The notes under the pieces were generated by a model. The model saw only the letters and a program-made list of their open reading frames with translations. It searched no databases and was not told the DNA's origin. Made by a program: the position numbers and the translations under genes. A DNA stretch of 64,000 nucleotides from Streptomyces sp. NBC_00483 (GTDB lineage: Bacteria; Actinomycetota; Actinomycetes; Streptomycetales; Streptomycetaceae), in the NCBI RefSeq assembly GCF_036013745.1, contig NZ_CP107880.1:4650001-4714000 (forward strand), written 5' to 3'. Of this stretch, positions 6,385-15,894 are shown piece after piece (the stretch's first letter is position 1; every line of letters starts with the position of its first letter).

Positions 6385-7962
6385 CTACGAGCAGCGCTTT
6401 CCGTCGGTCGGCGGGGTGCCGGTCAGCAGGTAGTCGTCGATCGCTCCGTCCACGCAGTCGCTGCCGCGGCCGTACGCCGTGTGGCCGTCGCCGTCGTACG
6501 TGAGGAGGTGGCCGGAGGAGAGCTGAGCGGCGAGGGACTTCGCCCAGCGGTAGGGGGTCGCCGGGTCGCGGGTGGTGCCGGCCACGACGATGGGGGCGGC
6601 GCCTTCGGCAGTGATGCGGTGGGCTTCACCCGTCGCCTTCACCGGCCAGTAGCCGCAGTTCAGGGAGGCCCACGCGAGGCCCTTGCCGAAGACCGGGGAG
6701 GCCTTCTCGAAGTCGGGGAGCGCCTTCTCGACCTCCGCGGGCGAGGTGAAGGACGGGGGCTGGTCCAGGCAGTTCACCGCGGCGTTGGCGAACATCATGT
6801 TCGAGTACGTGCCGTCGGGGTCGCGCTCGTAGTAGCTGTCGGAGAGGGCGAGCAGGCCCGCGCCGTCCTTGTGCTTCATGGCCGCGGTGAGAGCCTCGCG
6901 CAGCTGCGGCCAGGCCCCCTCGTCGTACATCGCGGCGATCACTCCGGTCGTGGCCAGGGCCTCGCCCAGCTTGCGGCCGCTCTGGTCCCCGGTGCCGATC
7001 GGCGAGCGGTCGAGGGTGGAGAAGAAGCCCTTGAGGCGCTTGCCCGACTGGTCGGGGGTGCCGGTGCCGAGGGGGCAGCCGGACCGCTTCGCGCAGTCCT
7101 TCGCGAAGGACTTGAACGCCGTCTCGAAGCCGGCGGTCTGCTGTGCGTTCATCTCACGCGCGGGCAGGGAGGGGTCCATCGCGCCGTCGAGGACGAGCCG
7201 GCCGACCCGCTCCGGGTACAGGCCCGCGTACGTCGCCCCCAGGAACGTCCCGTACGAGGCGCCTACGTAGTTGAGCTTCCCGTCGTCGAGCGCCGCGCGT
7301 ACGAGGTCCATGTCGCGGGCCGCCTCGACCGTGGAGACGTGCGGCAGAACCCGGCCGGACGTGCGGTTCGACGCCTCGCAGCCGGCGCCGAAGCTCTTGT
7401 AGGCGGCGGTCAGGCGGGCCCGCTCCGCCTTGTCGTCCGGGGTGACGTCGGTCTGCGTGTACGCGTCCATCCGCTTGCCGTCGAGGCACTTGACGGGCTC
7501 GCTGCGGGCGACGCCGCGCGGGTCGACGGCGACCATGTCGTAGCGGGCGCGGACCTTCTCCGGGTAGCCGATGCCCGCGTACGACTGGAGGTAGCCGATC
7601 GCCGAGCCGCCGGGGCCGCCCGGGTTGACCAGGAGCGAACCGAGGCGCTTGCCGGGGCCCGTGGCCTTCTTCCGGGAGACCGCGAGGTCGATGTCTCCGG
7701 CGGACGGCTTGTCGTAGTCGAGCGGCGCCTTGAGGGTGGCGCACTCGAATCCGGGCACGCCGCACTCGTGCCACTTCGGGGCCTGGTCGTAATACGGGGC
7801 CAGATCGGCCGGCGTGGCACGGGGCAGCGCGGCGAGCGAGGAACCCGGAGCACCCGAACTGCCCGAGGCGCAGGCGGAGATGGCGGCGAGGGCCACCCCG
7901 GCAGCGGCGGCGAGGACGGCGGGTCGGCGGCGTGAGGTGAGGGGGAGGCGCCAGGAGTACAT
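6385..7962 (-). CDS. Secreted alpha/beta-hydrolase, tripeptidyl aminopeptidase type
   Basis: A 525-residue exported serine hydrolase. The N-terminus (MYSWRLPL, then RRRPAVLAAAAGVALAAI) is a signal peptide ending in lipobox ISAC, so it is a lipoprotein anchored outside the membrane. The oxyanion region is LVNPGGPGGSA, the nucleophile lies in VGASYGTFLG, and the C-terminal TAP-like domain carries AGTTRDPATPY and the histidine of YDGDGHTAYG. These enzymes (SlpD/SlpE/Tap relatives) remove N-terminal di- or tripeptides from extracellular peptides. Start ATG 7962 sits directly before the signal peptide; the upstream extension to 8016 lacks signal character. Confidence 0.9.
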   Translation of the reverse strand: MYSWRLPLTSRRRPAVLAAAAGVALAAISACASGSSGAPGSSLAALPRATPADLAPYYDQAPKWHECGVPGFECATLKAPLDYDKPSAGDIDLAVSRKKATGPGKRLGSLLVNPGGPGGSAIGYLQSYAGIGYPEKVRARYDMVAVDPRGVARSEPVKCLDGKRMDAYTQTDVTPDDKAERARLTAAYKSFGAGCEASNRTSGRVLPHVSTVEAARDMDLVRAALDDGKLNYVGASYGTFLGATYAGLYPERVGRLVLDGAMDPSLPAREMNAQQTAGFETAFKSFAKDCAKRSGCPLGTGTPDQSGKRLKGFFSTLDRSPIGTGDQSGRKLGEALATTGVIAAMYDEGAWPQLREALTAAMKHKDGAGLLALSDSYYERDPDGTYSNMMFANAAVNCLDQPPSFTSPAEVEKALPDFEKASPVFGKGLAWASLNCGYWPVKATGEAHRITAEGAAPIVVAGTTRDPATPYRWAKSLAAQLSSGHLLTYDGDGHTAYGRGSDCVDGAIDDYLLTGTPPTDGKRCS

Positions 7963-8037
7963 CGGCCGAGCGTAACGCTCCGCGCGCGACTGTTCACCTT
8001 GCGTACACGAAATCAAACCTCAGCGGCGAGTGGGCAC

Positions 8038-8092
8038 CATCAAGCCCCGCTCTTGGACGAGAGCCCGCGGGGTCCGGGGCGGAGCCTCGTGG
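8038..8092 (-). repeat. Dispersed GC-rich palindromic repeat
   Basis: Read on the minus strand: GGCTCCGCCCCGGACCCCGC, then CTCTCGTCCAAGAGCGGGGC and TTGAT. The same composite element occurs at 26041-26149 and in variant form at 9403-9466 and 50258-50360. It lies between holB and the hydrolase, downstream of holB, and can fold into two stem-loops. Confidence 0.7.
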
Positions 8093-8116
8093 CCTGAGGA
8101 CGGTCGGCCGCAACGG

Positions 8117-9322
8117 TCAACCCGCACGCAGGGCAACCGTCATCGCCTCCACCGCCAGAAGCGGCGCCACATTCCCGTCCAACGCCACCCGGCACGCCCC
8201 GATCGCCTCGATCCGCCGCAGCGTCGACTCCGGCGACGTACTGCGGGCGATCCGCTCCAACGTGTCCTGGATCTCGACGCTGGCCAGGTCCACGCGCGAG
8301 CCGAGCTGCATCGCGAGCACGTCCCGGTAGACCACCGTCAGCTCGGTGAGCGCCAGGTCGAGGCTGTCGCGCTGCGAGCGCGTGCGGCGCCGCTTCTGCA
8401 TGTCCTCGAGGTCCTTCATGACGCCGGCCGTGCCGCGCGGCATCCGGCCGCCGCTCTGCGCGCCCATCGCCGCTTTCAGCTCTTCGGTCTCCTTGGTGTC
8501 GACCTCTTCGGCGAGCTGCTTGGAGTCCTCGGCTGCCGCGTCCACCAGCTCCTGCGCCGCCTTGAGGCAGCCGCCGATCTCCTCGACGCGCAGCGGCACC
8601 TTCAGGACGGCGGCCCTGCGCTCCCGCGCGCGCGGGTCCGTGGCCAGGCGGCGGGCCCGGTCGATGTGGCCCTGCGTGGCGCGGGAGACGGCGGCCGCGA
8701 CGTCCGGCTCGATACCGTCCCGCCGGACGAGCATGTCGGCGACGGCGGAGACGGCGGGCGTGCCCAGGGTGAGCAGGCGGCAGCGGGAGCGGATCGTCGG
8801 CAGTACGTCCTCCACCGAAGGCGCGCACAGCAGCCACACCGTGCGCGGAGCCGGCTCCTCCACCGCCTTCAGGACCGCGTTCGCCGACTTCTCGTTGAGC
8901 CGCTCGGCGTCCTCCACGAGGATCACCTGCCAGCGGCCGACCGCCGGGGACGTGTACGACTTGCGGACCGTGTCACGCATGTCGTCGACGCGGATCTGGG
9001 TGCCGACCGCGGCCACCGTCGACACGTCCGCGTGCGTGCCGAGCAGCGCGGTGTGGCAGCCGTCGCAGAACCCGCAGCCGGGGGCTCCGCCGAGGGCGCG
9101 GTCCGGGCTGACGCACTGGAGGGCCGCGGCGAACGCGCGGGCCGCGGTCTCCCGGCCGGCTCCCGGCGGGCCGGTGAACAGCCAGGCGTGCGTCATCTTC
9201 GACGCGGCAGGCGGCGGGGTTTGCGCGGTGGCCGCCGTCACCAGGGCGTCCGCGTCCCGCGCGGCCGCGCCCAGTTCCGCGATCACCCGCTCCTGACCGA
9301 CCAGGTCGTCCCATACGGCCAT
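8117..9322 (-). CDS. holB: DNA polymerase III delta' subunit
   Basis: A 401-residue clamp-loader subunit. The AAA+ core starts with DDLVGQERVIAEL; the Walker A region TGPPGAGRETAA lacks the GKT lysine, as usual for delta', which does not hydrolyse ATP. A four-cysteine zinc module (C, CGFC, C spaced as CGFCDGCH) precedes HADVSTV; LVEDAERL occupies Walker B and PTIRSRC is the SRC motif that contacts the neighbouring ATPase subunit. It helps load the beta clamp at the replication fork. It lies just downstream of tmk, as in other Streptomyces. ATG 9322 opens the conserved MAVWDDLVGQ. Confidence 0.95.
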   Translation of the reverse strand: MAVWDDLVGQERVIAELGAAARDADALVTAATAQTPPPAASKMTHAWLFTGPPGAGRETAARAFAAALQCVSPDRALGGAPGCGFCDGCHTALLGTHADVSTVAAVGTQIRVDDMRDTVRKSYTSPAVGRWQVILVEDAERLNEKSANAVLKAVEEPAPRTVWLLCAPSVEDVLPTIRSRCRLLTLGTPAVSAVADMLVRRDGIEPDVAAAVSRATQGHIDRARRLATDPRARERRAAVLKVPLRVEEIGGCLKAAQELVDAAAEDSKQLAEEVDTKETEELKAAMGAQSGGRMPRGTAGVMKDLEDMQKRRRTRSQRDSLDLALTELTVVYRDVLAMQLGSRVDLASVEIQDTLERIARSTSPESTLRRIEAIGACRVALDGNVAPLLAVEAMTVALRAG

Positions 9323-9402
9323 GCGGCCACCGTCCCTTGCTACTGCCGAGCCCCAGCGAAACCCATTGTGCCGGTCCCCACTGACATCGCCCGAACCGTG
9401 GC

Positions 9403-9466
9403 CGAACTCCCGGGGTTCCGCCCCGGACCCCCGCTTCTCAAACGCCGGAGGGGCTTGAGAAACAGA
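9403..9466 (+). repeat. Dispersed GC-rich palindromic repeat, variant
   Basis: GGGGTTCCGCCCCGGACCCC is followed by CTTCTCAAACGCCGGAGGGG and CTTGAGA, between tmk and holB. Same family as the copies at 8.0, 26.1 and 50.3 kb. Confidence 0.6.
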
Positions 9467-9472
9467 CCCCGC

Positions 9473-12400
9473 CTACCGGCGACGCCCCCGGTCGTCCTCG
9501 TCCTCACGACCACCGAGCAGCTCGTCCGCCAGCGACGGCAGGTCGTCCAGCGGCGTCTCCTCCGCCCAGTCGGGCCGAGGCCGCCGCGGCTTGCCGTTCT
9601 CGTCGACCTGCGGAAGCTCCGCCGTCCGCTCGTTGGGACCGTCCGGGCCGGAACGGGCGGGCCGCTCGTCGCGGAAGTAACCGCTCGGCACCCGGTCCGC
9701 AGGCTCGGACACCTGCGGAAGGACCGCCGTCTCGTCCGCCGCACCGGGCGCGGGCGGCTGCGGAAGCTGCGTCGTCTCCTCGGCGTCCTCCGCGTCCCGC
9801 ACCTGCGGCAGCACCGTGGTCTCATCGGCGTCCGAGGGCTCGGGGGCCTTCGTGAAGTCGACGATCGGCGTCGGCACGGTCGTCTCGTTGTCCGGCACCG
9901 GCTCGTCCCGCACCTGGTCCGGCGCCTCGCTCGGCAGCTCGACCTTGCGGAGGTTCGCGGTCGGCGCGCTCGCACTGCGCTGCGCCTGCTCCGCGGCCTG
10001 CGCCGCGAGTCGCCGCGCCTCCTCCGCGCGCAGCAGCGCCTCTTCGGCCTTGCGCTGCTTCTCCAGGCGCCGCTCCTCGGCCTCGGCCCGGAGCCGCGCC
10101 TCGTCCTCGGCCTGCTTACGAAGCCGCTCCTGCTCGGCGGCGCGTGCCTCTGCCTCTGCCTTCAGGCGGGCCCGCTCCTCCTCGGCCTTGCGGCGCTCCT
10201 CCTCGGCGCGCTGCCGGGCCTCCTCGGCCTGCCGCTCGGCCTCCAGGCGCTGCGCCTCCTCCAGCTCGCGGCGCTTGCGCTCTTCTTCCTCGGCGCGCAG
10301 CTTGGCGAGCTGCTCCTGGCGCTCGCGCTCCAGGCGCTCCTCCTCCGCCTTGCGGGCGGCCTCTTCCTCGGCCTTGCGGCGCGCCTCTTCCTCGGCGGCC
10401 TTGCGGGCCTCCTCCTGCGCCTTGATCTCGGCCTCGGAGAGCGGGAGGAGTACGTCGAGCCGGTGCCGGATGACGGTCGTGACGGACTCCGGCTCCTGGC
10501 CGGCGTCGACCACCAGGTAGCGACCGGGGTCGCCCGCCGCCAGCGTCAGGAAACCGGAGCGCACGCGCGTGTGGAACTCCATCGGCTCCGACTCGAGCCG
10601 GTCGGGCGCCTCGGTGAACCGCTCGCGAGCGGCCTCCGGGTCGACGTCGAGCAGCACGGTCAGGTTCGGTACGAGACCGCTGGTGGCCCAGCGGTTGATG
10701 CGGGCAACCTCGGTCGGCGACAGGTCACGCCCTGCGCCCTGGTAGGCGACGGACGAGTCGATGTACCGGTCGGAGATGACGACGGCGCCGCGCTCCAGGG
10801 CGGGCCGGACGACCGTGTCGACGTGCTCCGCGCGGTCGGCGGCGTACAGCAGGGCCTCCGCGCGGTGCGAAAGACCGGCCGACGAGACGTCGAGCAGGAT
10901 GGACCGGAGCCGCTTGCCGACCGGCGTGGCGCCCGGCTCGCGCGTGAGGACGACCTCGTGGCCCTTGCCGCGGATCCACTCCGCGAGCGCCTCGGCCTGC
11001 GTCGACTTCCCGGCGCCGTCCCCGCCCTCCAGGGCGATGAAGAAGCCGGTCGTGGCCGGGGCCTGCACCGGGTCGTTCCCGCCGAGCAGCGCGTCCCGCA
11101 GGTCGTGCCGCAGCGGCACTCCGCTGCGGTCGTCGGCCTTGGCGAGCACGAGCGCGGCGACGGGCAGCAGCAGCGCGCCGACGAGCATCAGCGTGAACGC
11201 GGCGCCCCCGTGCGCGAAGACGAACTTTCCGCTCTCCAGGTGGTGCGGCCCGATCAGCGCGGCCAGCACGGGCGCGAGCAGCGCGCCGAGCGCGACGGAC
11301 ACGCGGACGACGGCCTGGAGGTGCTCGGTGGTGCGCGCCCGCCGGGACTCCTCGGTCTCCTGGTCGAGCAGCGCGTGTCCGGTGTTCGCCGCGATGCCCG
11401 CGGTGACCCCGGCGATCGTCACGAGGAGGATCACGCTCGTCACATCGGGCACCAGGCCCGCCGCGAGCAGCGCGATACCCGTGAGCGCGATGGCGAGGGC
11501 GAAGAGGCGGCGCCGCGAGAGCGTCGGCAGCACCTTGGGCGCCGTACGGATACCGATGACGGTGCCGCCGGTCAGGCCGAGCACGAACAGGCCGAACGTG
11601 ACCGGGCCACCGCCCAGGTCCTTGGCGTGCAGCACGGAGACGGCGACGGCCGCCGCGATCGCCCCGGCGACGCAGGAGCAGGCGAGCACGAGCAGCCGAA
11701 TCGCGCCCGTGCGGCCCTTGTCCACGCCCGTGCCGGTGCTGGGCCTGCGCAGGCCCTCCAGCGGCGACCGCGCGCGCGGGGTCTGCGTGGCGGGCAGCTC
11801 CAGGAAGAACACGACCGACAGGGAGGCGGCGAACAGACCCGCCCCTACGTAGGACGACAGCGCCACCTGGTGCACGGCGAACCAGTCCACGCCCGCGCCG
11901 ATCAGGTTCTGCACCAGCGTCACGACGACGAGGCCGGCCGCGCCCAGCGGCACGGCAACGAATCCGGTGCGCAGCGAGAGCCGCCGCAGCGCGTCCGTGT
12001 GGTCGGGCAACGGCCGTACGGACGCGCCCTCCAGCGGCGGCGGGGGCAGCAGCGCGGGTGCCGCGCTCGTCTTGGCGACGGTCCAGAACCGCTCGGCGAC
12101 CCCGGCGACGAACGCCGTCACGAGGAGCATCGCCAGCGCATTGTCCGGCACCCAGTCGATCCACAGGGGGGCGACGATGAGCAGCGCGGCCCGCAGTCCG
12201 TCGGCGCCGACCATGGTCCAGCGCCGGTCGAGCGGCCCGCCGGGCGTCGTCAGCGCGGTCAGCGGTCCCAGCAGGACGGCACCGAACAGCAGCGTCGACA
12301 GGATCCGGGCCCCGAACACGGCGGCGACGGCGAGGGCGACGCCCCGGTATCCACCGCCGAAGGACTCCTCGGGGATGGCCGTCTGCACCGCCAGCACCAC

Positions 12401-12571
12401 GAGGACGAGTAGCCCGATCACGTCGCCGACTCCGCCGACGAGTTGCGCCGACCACAGTCGCTTCAACTGAGGTACGCGCAACAAGGCGCGCACCGCACGC
12501 TCTCGGGAGTCCGCGACCAGGGCGTCGTCCGGGGCCGTGTTGGGGTCCGTTGGCTGCTCGGCACGGGTCAT
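9473..12571 (-). CDS. tmk: MFS transporter-like / dTMP kinase fusion with coiled-coil tail
   Basis: 1,032 residues in three parts. Residues about 40-490 form an MFS-like membrane domain with many hydrophobic segments (VIGLLVLVVLAVQTA, LFVLGLTGGTVIGI). Residues about 505-712 form thymidylate kinase: P-loop ALEGGDGAGKST, REPGATPVG, and SDRYIDSSVAYQGAGRDL; it phosphorylates dTMP to dTDP. Residues about 713-870 are an uninterrupted E/A/R/K coiled coil, then a 160-residue acidic tail with repeated DETTVLPQV-type units. A stand-alone TMK has about 210 residues. Streptomyces homologues share the transporter-kinase fusion; what is transported is unknown. holB follows downstream and topA precedes it on the same strand. 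Confidence 0.93.
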   Translation of the reverse strand: MTRAEQPTDPNTAPDDALVADSRERAVRALLRVPQLKRLWSAQLVGGVGDVIGLLVLVVLAVQTAIPEESFGGGYRGVALAVAAVFGARILSTLLFGAVLLGPLTALTTPGGPLDRRWTMVGADGLRAALLIVAPLWIDWVPDNALAMLLVTAFVAGVAERFWTVAKTSAAPALLPPPPLEGASVRPLPDHTDALRRLSLRTGFVAVPLGAAGLVVVTLVQNLIGAGVDWFAVHQVALSSYVGAGLFAASLSVVFFLELPATQTPRARSPLEGLRRPSTGTGVDKGRTGAIRLLVLACSCVAGAIAAAVAVSVLHAKDLGGGPVTFGLFVLGLTGGTVIGIRTAPKVLPTLSRRRLFALAIALTGIALLAAGLVPDVTSVILLVTIAGVTAGIAANTGHALLDQETEESRRARTTEHLQAVVRVSVALGALLAPVLAALIGPHHLESGKFVFAHGGAAFTLMLVGALLLPVAALVLAKADDRSGVPLRHDLRDALLGGNDPVQAPATTGFFIALEGGDGAGKSTQAEALAEWIRGKGHEVVLTREPGATPVGKRLRSILLDVSSAGLSHRAEALLYAADRAEHVDTVVRPALERGAVVISDRYIDSSVAYQGAGRDLSPTEVARINRWATSGLVPNLTVLLDVDPEAARERFTEAPDRLESEPMEFHTRVRSGFLTLAAGDPGRYLVVDAGQEPESVTTVIRHRLDVLLPLSEAEIKAQEEARKAAEEEARRKAEEEAARKAEEERLERERQEQLAKLRAEEEERKRRELEEAQRLEAERQAEEARQRAEEERRKAEEERARLKAEAEARAAEQERLRKQAEDEARLRAEAEERRLEKQRKAEEALLRAEEARRLAAQAAEQAQRSASAPTANLRKVELPSEAPDQVRDEPVPDNETTVPTPIVDFTKAPEPSDADETTVLPQVRDAEDAEETTQLPQPPAPGAADETAVLPQVSEPADRVPSGYFRDERPARSGPDGPNERTAELPQVDENGKPRRPRPDWAEETPLDDLPSLADELLGGREDEDDRGRRR

Positions 12572-12626
12572 TCGTCCAGCCTATAGGGCCCCGCCGACAC
12601 ACCGAAGGTGTGTTCCCGCTGTGAAC

Positions 12627-12653
12627 GCCTCCCCGCCTGTTTCACGGGGAGGC
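12627..12653 (-). terminator. Terminator after topA
   Basis: GCCTCCCCG pairs with CGGGGAGGC over a short loop, just past the topA stop on the minus strand. There is no long T run. Confidence 0.6.
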
Positions 12654-12675
12654 ACTCGTTCCGCTGAGCGGTCGA

Positions 12676-15507
12676 CTACTCCGCCGAAGCCGTCTTCTTG
12701 GCAGCGGTCTTTCTCGCGGTCGTCGTCTTCTTGGCCGCGGTCTTCTTCGCCGTGGTCGTCTTGGCGGCCGTCTTCTTCGCCGCCGTCTTCTTCGCGGCGG
12801 TCTTCTTGGCGGGCGCCTTCTTGGCAGCCGTCTTCTTCTTGGCGGGGCCCTTCGCCCGCTTCTCGGCGAGCAGTTCGAACCCGCGCTCCGCCGTGATCTC
12901 TTCCACAGAGTCCGCCGAGCGCAGCGTCGCGTTGGTCTCGCCATCGGTGACGTACGGGCCGAAGCGGCCGTCCTTCACCACGACGGGCTTCTCGCTGACC
13001 GGGTCGGTGCCGAGCTCCTTCAGCGGCGGCTTGGCGGCCGCGCGCCCGCGCTGCTTCGGCTTGGAGTAGATCTCCAGTGCCTCTTCCAGCGTGATGTTGA
13101 AGAGCTGCTCCTCGGTCTCCAGGGAGCGCGAGTCCGTGCCCTTCTTCAGGTACGGGCCGTACCGGCCGTTCTGCGCGGTGATGTCGACGCCCTCGGCGTC
13201 CTGGCCGACGACGCGCGGCAGCGACATCAGCTTCAGGGCGTCGGCCAGCGTCACCGTGTCGAGCGCCATGGACTTGAAGAGCGAGGCGGTCCGCGGCTTC
13301 ACCGCGTTCTTGCCCGTCTTCGGGGTGCCCTCGGGGAGCACCTCGGTGACGTACGGGCCGTAGCGGCCGTCCTTGGCGATGATCTGGCGCCCGGTCTCCG
13401 GGTCGGCGCCCAGCTCGAAGTCGCCGCTGGGCTTGGCGAGCAGCTCCTCGGCGTACTCCACCGACAGCTCGTCGGGCGCGAGGTCCTCGGGGACGTCGGC
13501 GCGCTGGTGGTTCTCGGCGTCGCGCTCGCCGCGCTCGATGTACGGGCCGTAGCGGCCGACGCGCAGCATGATGTCGTTGCCCACGGGGAACGACGAGACC
13601 TCGCGGGCGTCGATCGCGCCCAGGTCGGTCACGAGCTCCTTGAGGCCGCCGAGGTGGTCCCCGTCGCCGTTCCCGGCGTCCGCGGCGCCGCCCTGGCCGT
13701 CCGAGCCCTCACCGAAGTAGAAGCGCCGCAGCCACGGCACGGCCTGCGCCTCGCCACGCGCGATGCGGTCGAGGTCGTCCTCCATGGAGGCGGTGAAGCT
13801 GTAGTCGACCAGCCGGCCGAAGTGCTTCTCCAGCAGGTTGACGACGGCGAACGACAAGAAGGAGGGCACGAGCGCCGTCCCCTTCTTGAAGACGTAACCG
13901 CGATCCAGGATGGTCCCGATGATGGACGCATACGTAGACGGGCGGCCGATCTCGCGCTCTTCGAGCTCCTTGACGAGTGAGGCCTCGGTGTAGCGCGCGG
14001 GCGGCTTGGTGGCGTGGCCGTCGACCGAGATCTCCTCGGCGGACAGGCCGTCGCCCTCGGCGACCTGCGGAAGGCGGCGCTCACGGTCGTCGAGCTCCGC
14101 GTTCGGGTCGTCGGCGCCCTCTACGTAGGCCTTCAGGAAGCCGTGGAAGGTGATCGTCTTGCCGGAGGCGCTGAACTCGGCGTCGCGGCCGTCGGCGGAC
14201 GTGCCACCGATCTTCACCGTGACGCTGTTGCCGACCGCGTCCTTCATCTGGGAGGCGACGGTGCGCTTCCAGATCAGCTCGTACAGCTTGAACTGGTCGC
14301 CGGTCAGGCCGGTCTCGGCGGGCGTGCGGAAGCGGTCGCCGGAGGGGCGGATCGCCTCGTGCGCCTCCTGCGCGTTCTTGACCTTGCCGGCGTACGTACG
14401 CGGCTTGTCCGGCAGGTAGTCGCTGCCGTACAGCTGCGTGACCTGCGAACGGGCGGCCGTGACGGCCGTGTCCGACAAGGTCGTGGAGTCCGTACGCATG
14501 TAGGTGATGAAGCCGTTCTCGTACAGCTTCTGGGCGACCTGCATGGTCGCCTTCGCGCCGAAGCCCAGCTTGCGCGAGGCCTCCTGCTGCAGCGTCGTCG
14601 TACGGAACGGGGCGTACGGCGAGCGGCGGTACGGCTTGGACTCGACGGAGCGTACGGAGAACTGCGTGTCCTCCAGGGCGGCGGCGAGCGCCCGGGCGTT
14701 CGTCTCGTCCAGGTGCAGCGTGTTCGCCGAACCGGCCTTCAGCTGGCCCAGCGAGTCGAAGTCGCGGCCCTGCGCGATGCGCTTTCCGTCGACCGCGCTG
14801 AGGCGGGCGACCAGCGACGACGGGTCGGAGGTGTCACCGGCGCGGCCCGTCGCGAACGTGCCCGTCAGGTCCCAGTACTCGGCCGAGCGGAAGGCGATGC
14901 GGTCGCGCTCGCGCTCGACGACGAGGCGGGTGGCGACGGACTGGACGCGGCCCGCCGAAAGGCGCGGCATGACCTTCTTCCACAGGACCGGCGATACCTC
15001 GTAGCCGTAGAGGCGGTCGAGGATGCGGCGGGTCTCCTGGGCGTCGACCAGCTTCTTGTTCAGCTCACGCGGGTTCGCGACGGCGGCCCGGATCGCGTCC
15101 TTGGTGATCTCGTGGAAGACCATCCGGTGGACCGGGATCTTCGGCTTGAGAACTTCCTGGAGGTGCCACGCGATGGCTTCGCCCTCGCGGTCCTCATCGG
15201 TTGCGAGGAAGAGCTCGTCGGACTCCTTCATGAGGTCCTTGAGCTTCTTGACCTGCGCCTTCTTGTCGCTGTTCACGACATAGATGGGCTGGAAGTCGTG
15301 CTCGACGTCCACGCCGAGCCGGCGCACCTCGCCCGTGTACTTGTCCGGGACTTCGGCCGCGCCGTTGGGGAGGTCGCGGATGTGCCCGACGCTCGCTTCG
15401 ACGACGTATCCGGGGCCGAGATAGCCCTTGATCGTCTTCGCCTTGGCGGGCGACTCGACGATGACGAGTCGGCGGCCGCCCTGTGCGGTCTCGCTGGTCG
15501 GGGACAA
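12676..15507 (-). CDS. topA: DNA topoisomerase I (type IA)
   Basis: A 943-residue enzyme that relaxes negative supercoils. The Toprim domain starts at LVIVESPAKAKTI, with acidic triad region ATDEDREGEAIAWH. The catalytic tyrosine is Tyr336 in FITYMRTDST. Instead of zinc fingers, the C-terminus has repeated topo-C modules, each with a GRYGPY or GRFGPYV signature, and ends in a tail of about 60 residues built almost only of K, A and T (AKKTAAKK units). Such lysine tails in actinobacterial TopA are known to raise processivity and DNA affinity. GTG/ATG context and conserved MSPTSETAQGG support start 15507. Confidence 0.97.
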   Translation of the reverse strand: MSPTSETAQGGRRLVIVESPAKAKTIKGYLGPGYVVEASVGHIRDLPNGAAEVPDKYTGEVRRLGVDVEHDFQPIYVVNSDKKAQVKKLKDLMKESDELFLATDEDREGEAIAWHLQEVLKPKIPVHRMVFHEITKDAIRAAVANPRELNKKLVDAQETRRILDRLYGYEVSPVLWKKVMPRLSAGRVQSVATRLVVERERDRIAFRSAEYWDLTGTFATGRAGDTSDPSSLVARLSAVDGKRIAQGRDFDSLGQLKAGSANTLHLDETNARALAAALEDTQFSVRSVESKPYRRSPYAPFRTTTLQQEASRKLGFGAKATMQVAQKLYENGFITYMRTDSTTLSDTAVTAARSQVTQLYGSDYLPDKPRTYAGKVKNAQEAHEAIRPSGDRFRTPAETGLTGDQFKLYELIWKRTVASQMKDAVGNSVTVKIGGTSADGRDAEFSASGKTITFHGFLKAYVEGADDPNAELDDRERRLPQVAEGDGLSAEEISVDGHATKPPARYTEASLVKELEEREIGRPSTYASIIGTILDRGYVFKKGTALVPSFLSFAVVNLLEKHFGRLVDYSFTASMEDDLDRIARGEAQAVPWLRRFYFGEGSDGQGGAADAGNGDGDHLGGLKELVTDLGAIDAREVSSFPVGNDIMLRVGRYGPYIERGERDAENHQRADVPEDLAPDELSVEYAEELLAKPSGDFELGADPETGRQIIAKDGRYGPYVTEVLPEGTPKTGKNAVKPRTASLFKSMALDTVTLADALKLMSLPRVVGQDAEGVDITAQNGRYGPYLKKGTDSRSLETEEQLFNITLEEALEIYSKPKQRGRAAAKPPLKELGTDPVSEKPVVVKDGRFGPYVTDGETNATLRSADSVEEITAERGFELLAEKRAKGPAKKKTAAKKAPAKKTAAKKTAAKKTAAKTTTAKKTAAKKTTTARKTAAKKTASAE

Positions 15508-15894
15508 CTTCGCTCTTCTCTCCGGTCGGCGGTTCGGGGCCTCTTCGATGGCTTTCTCCCGCGGGATCGTGCCGTTTCAGCGGCACTGCTGCGGAGTGTG
15601 ACGGTACCTCCCGCCGGTGTGTCAAACGGGAAAAGCACGCAGCAGCCACTCGGAACGGTAACCCGACTCCTCGTGATCCTGCCCCCGGACCGCTGAGCGG
15701 ACGCCTGGGCTCCGGGTCGTTGTGCCCGCGTCCCGTGTGCCGGGTTCCTGTGGCAAACGTCCCCATTGAGTAGCGGTCCCGTGCCCTAGGACTCCTCTGT
15801 TTATCCCTTCCTGACAAGATGGCGCATGGCTGGGGGAGCCCGCGGGGAGCCTCCGGCTCGTCCCCAAGGCATCACTATCCAGGAGCTTCCCGAC

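Noticed and set aside
6349..7935. 528-codon plus-strand frame opposite the secreted peptidase
   Set aside because: Antisense shadow; V, G, A, R-rich without motifs.
8030..12412. 1,460-codon open frame on the plus strand
   Set aside because: It is antisense to holB and tmk; its composition (R, Q, H, G, L-rich, with no recognisable domain) is what high-GC third positions give on the opposite strand.
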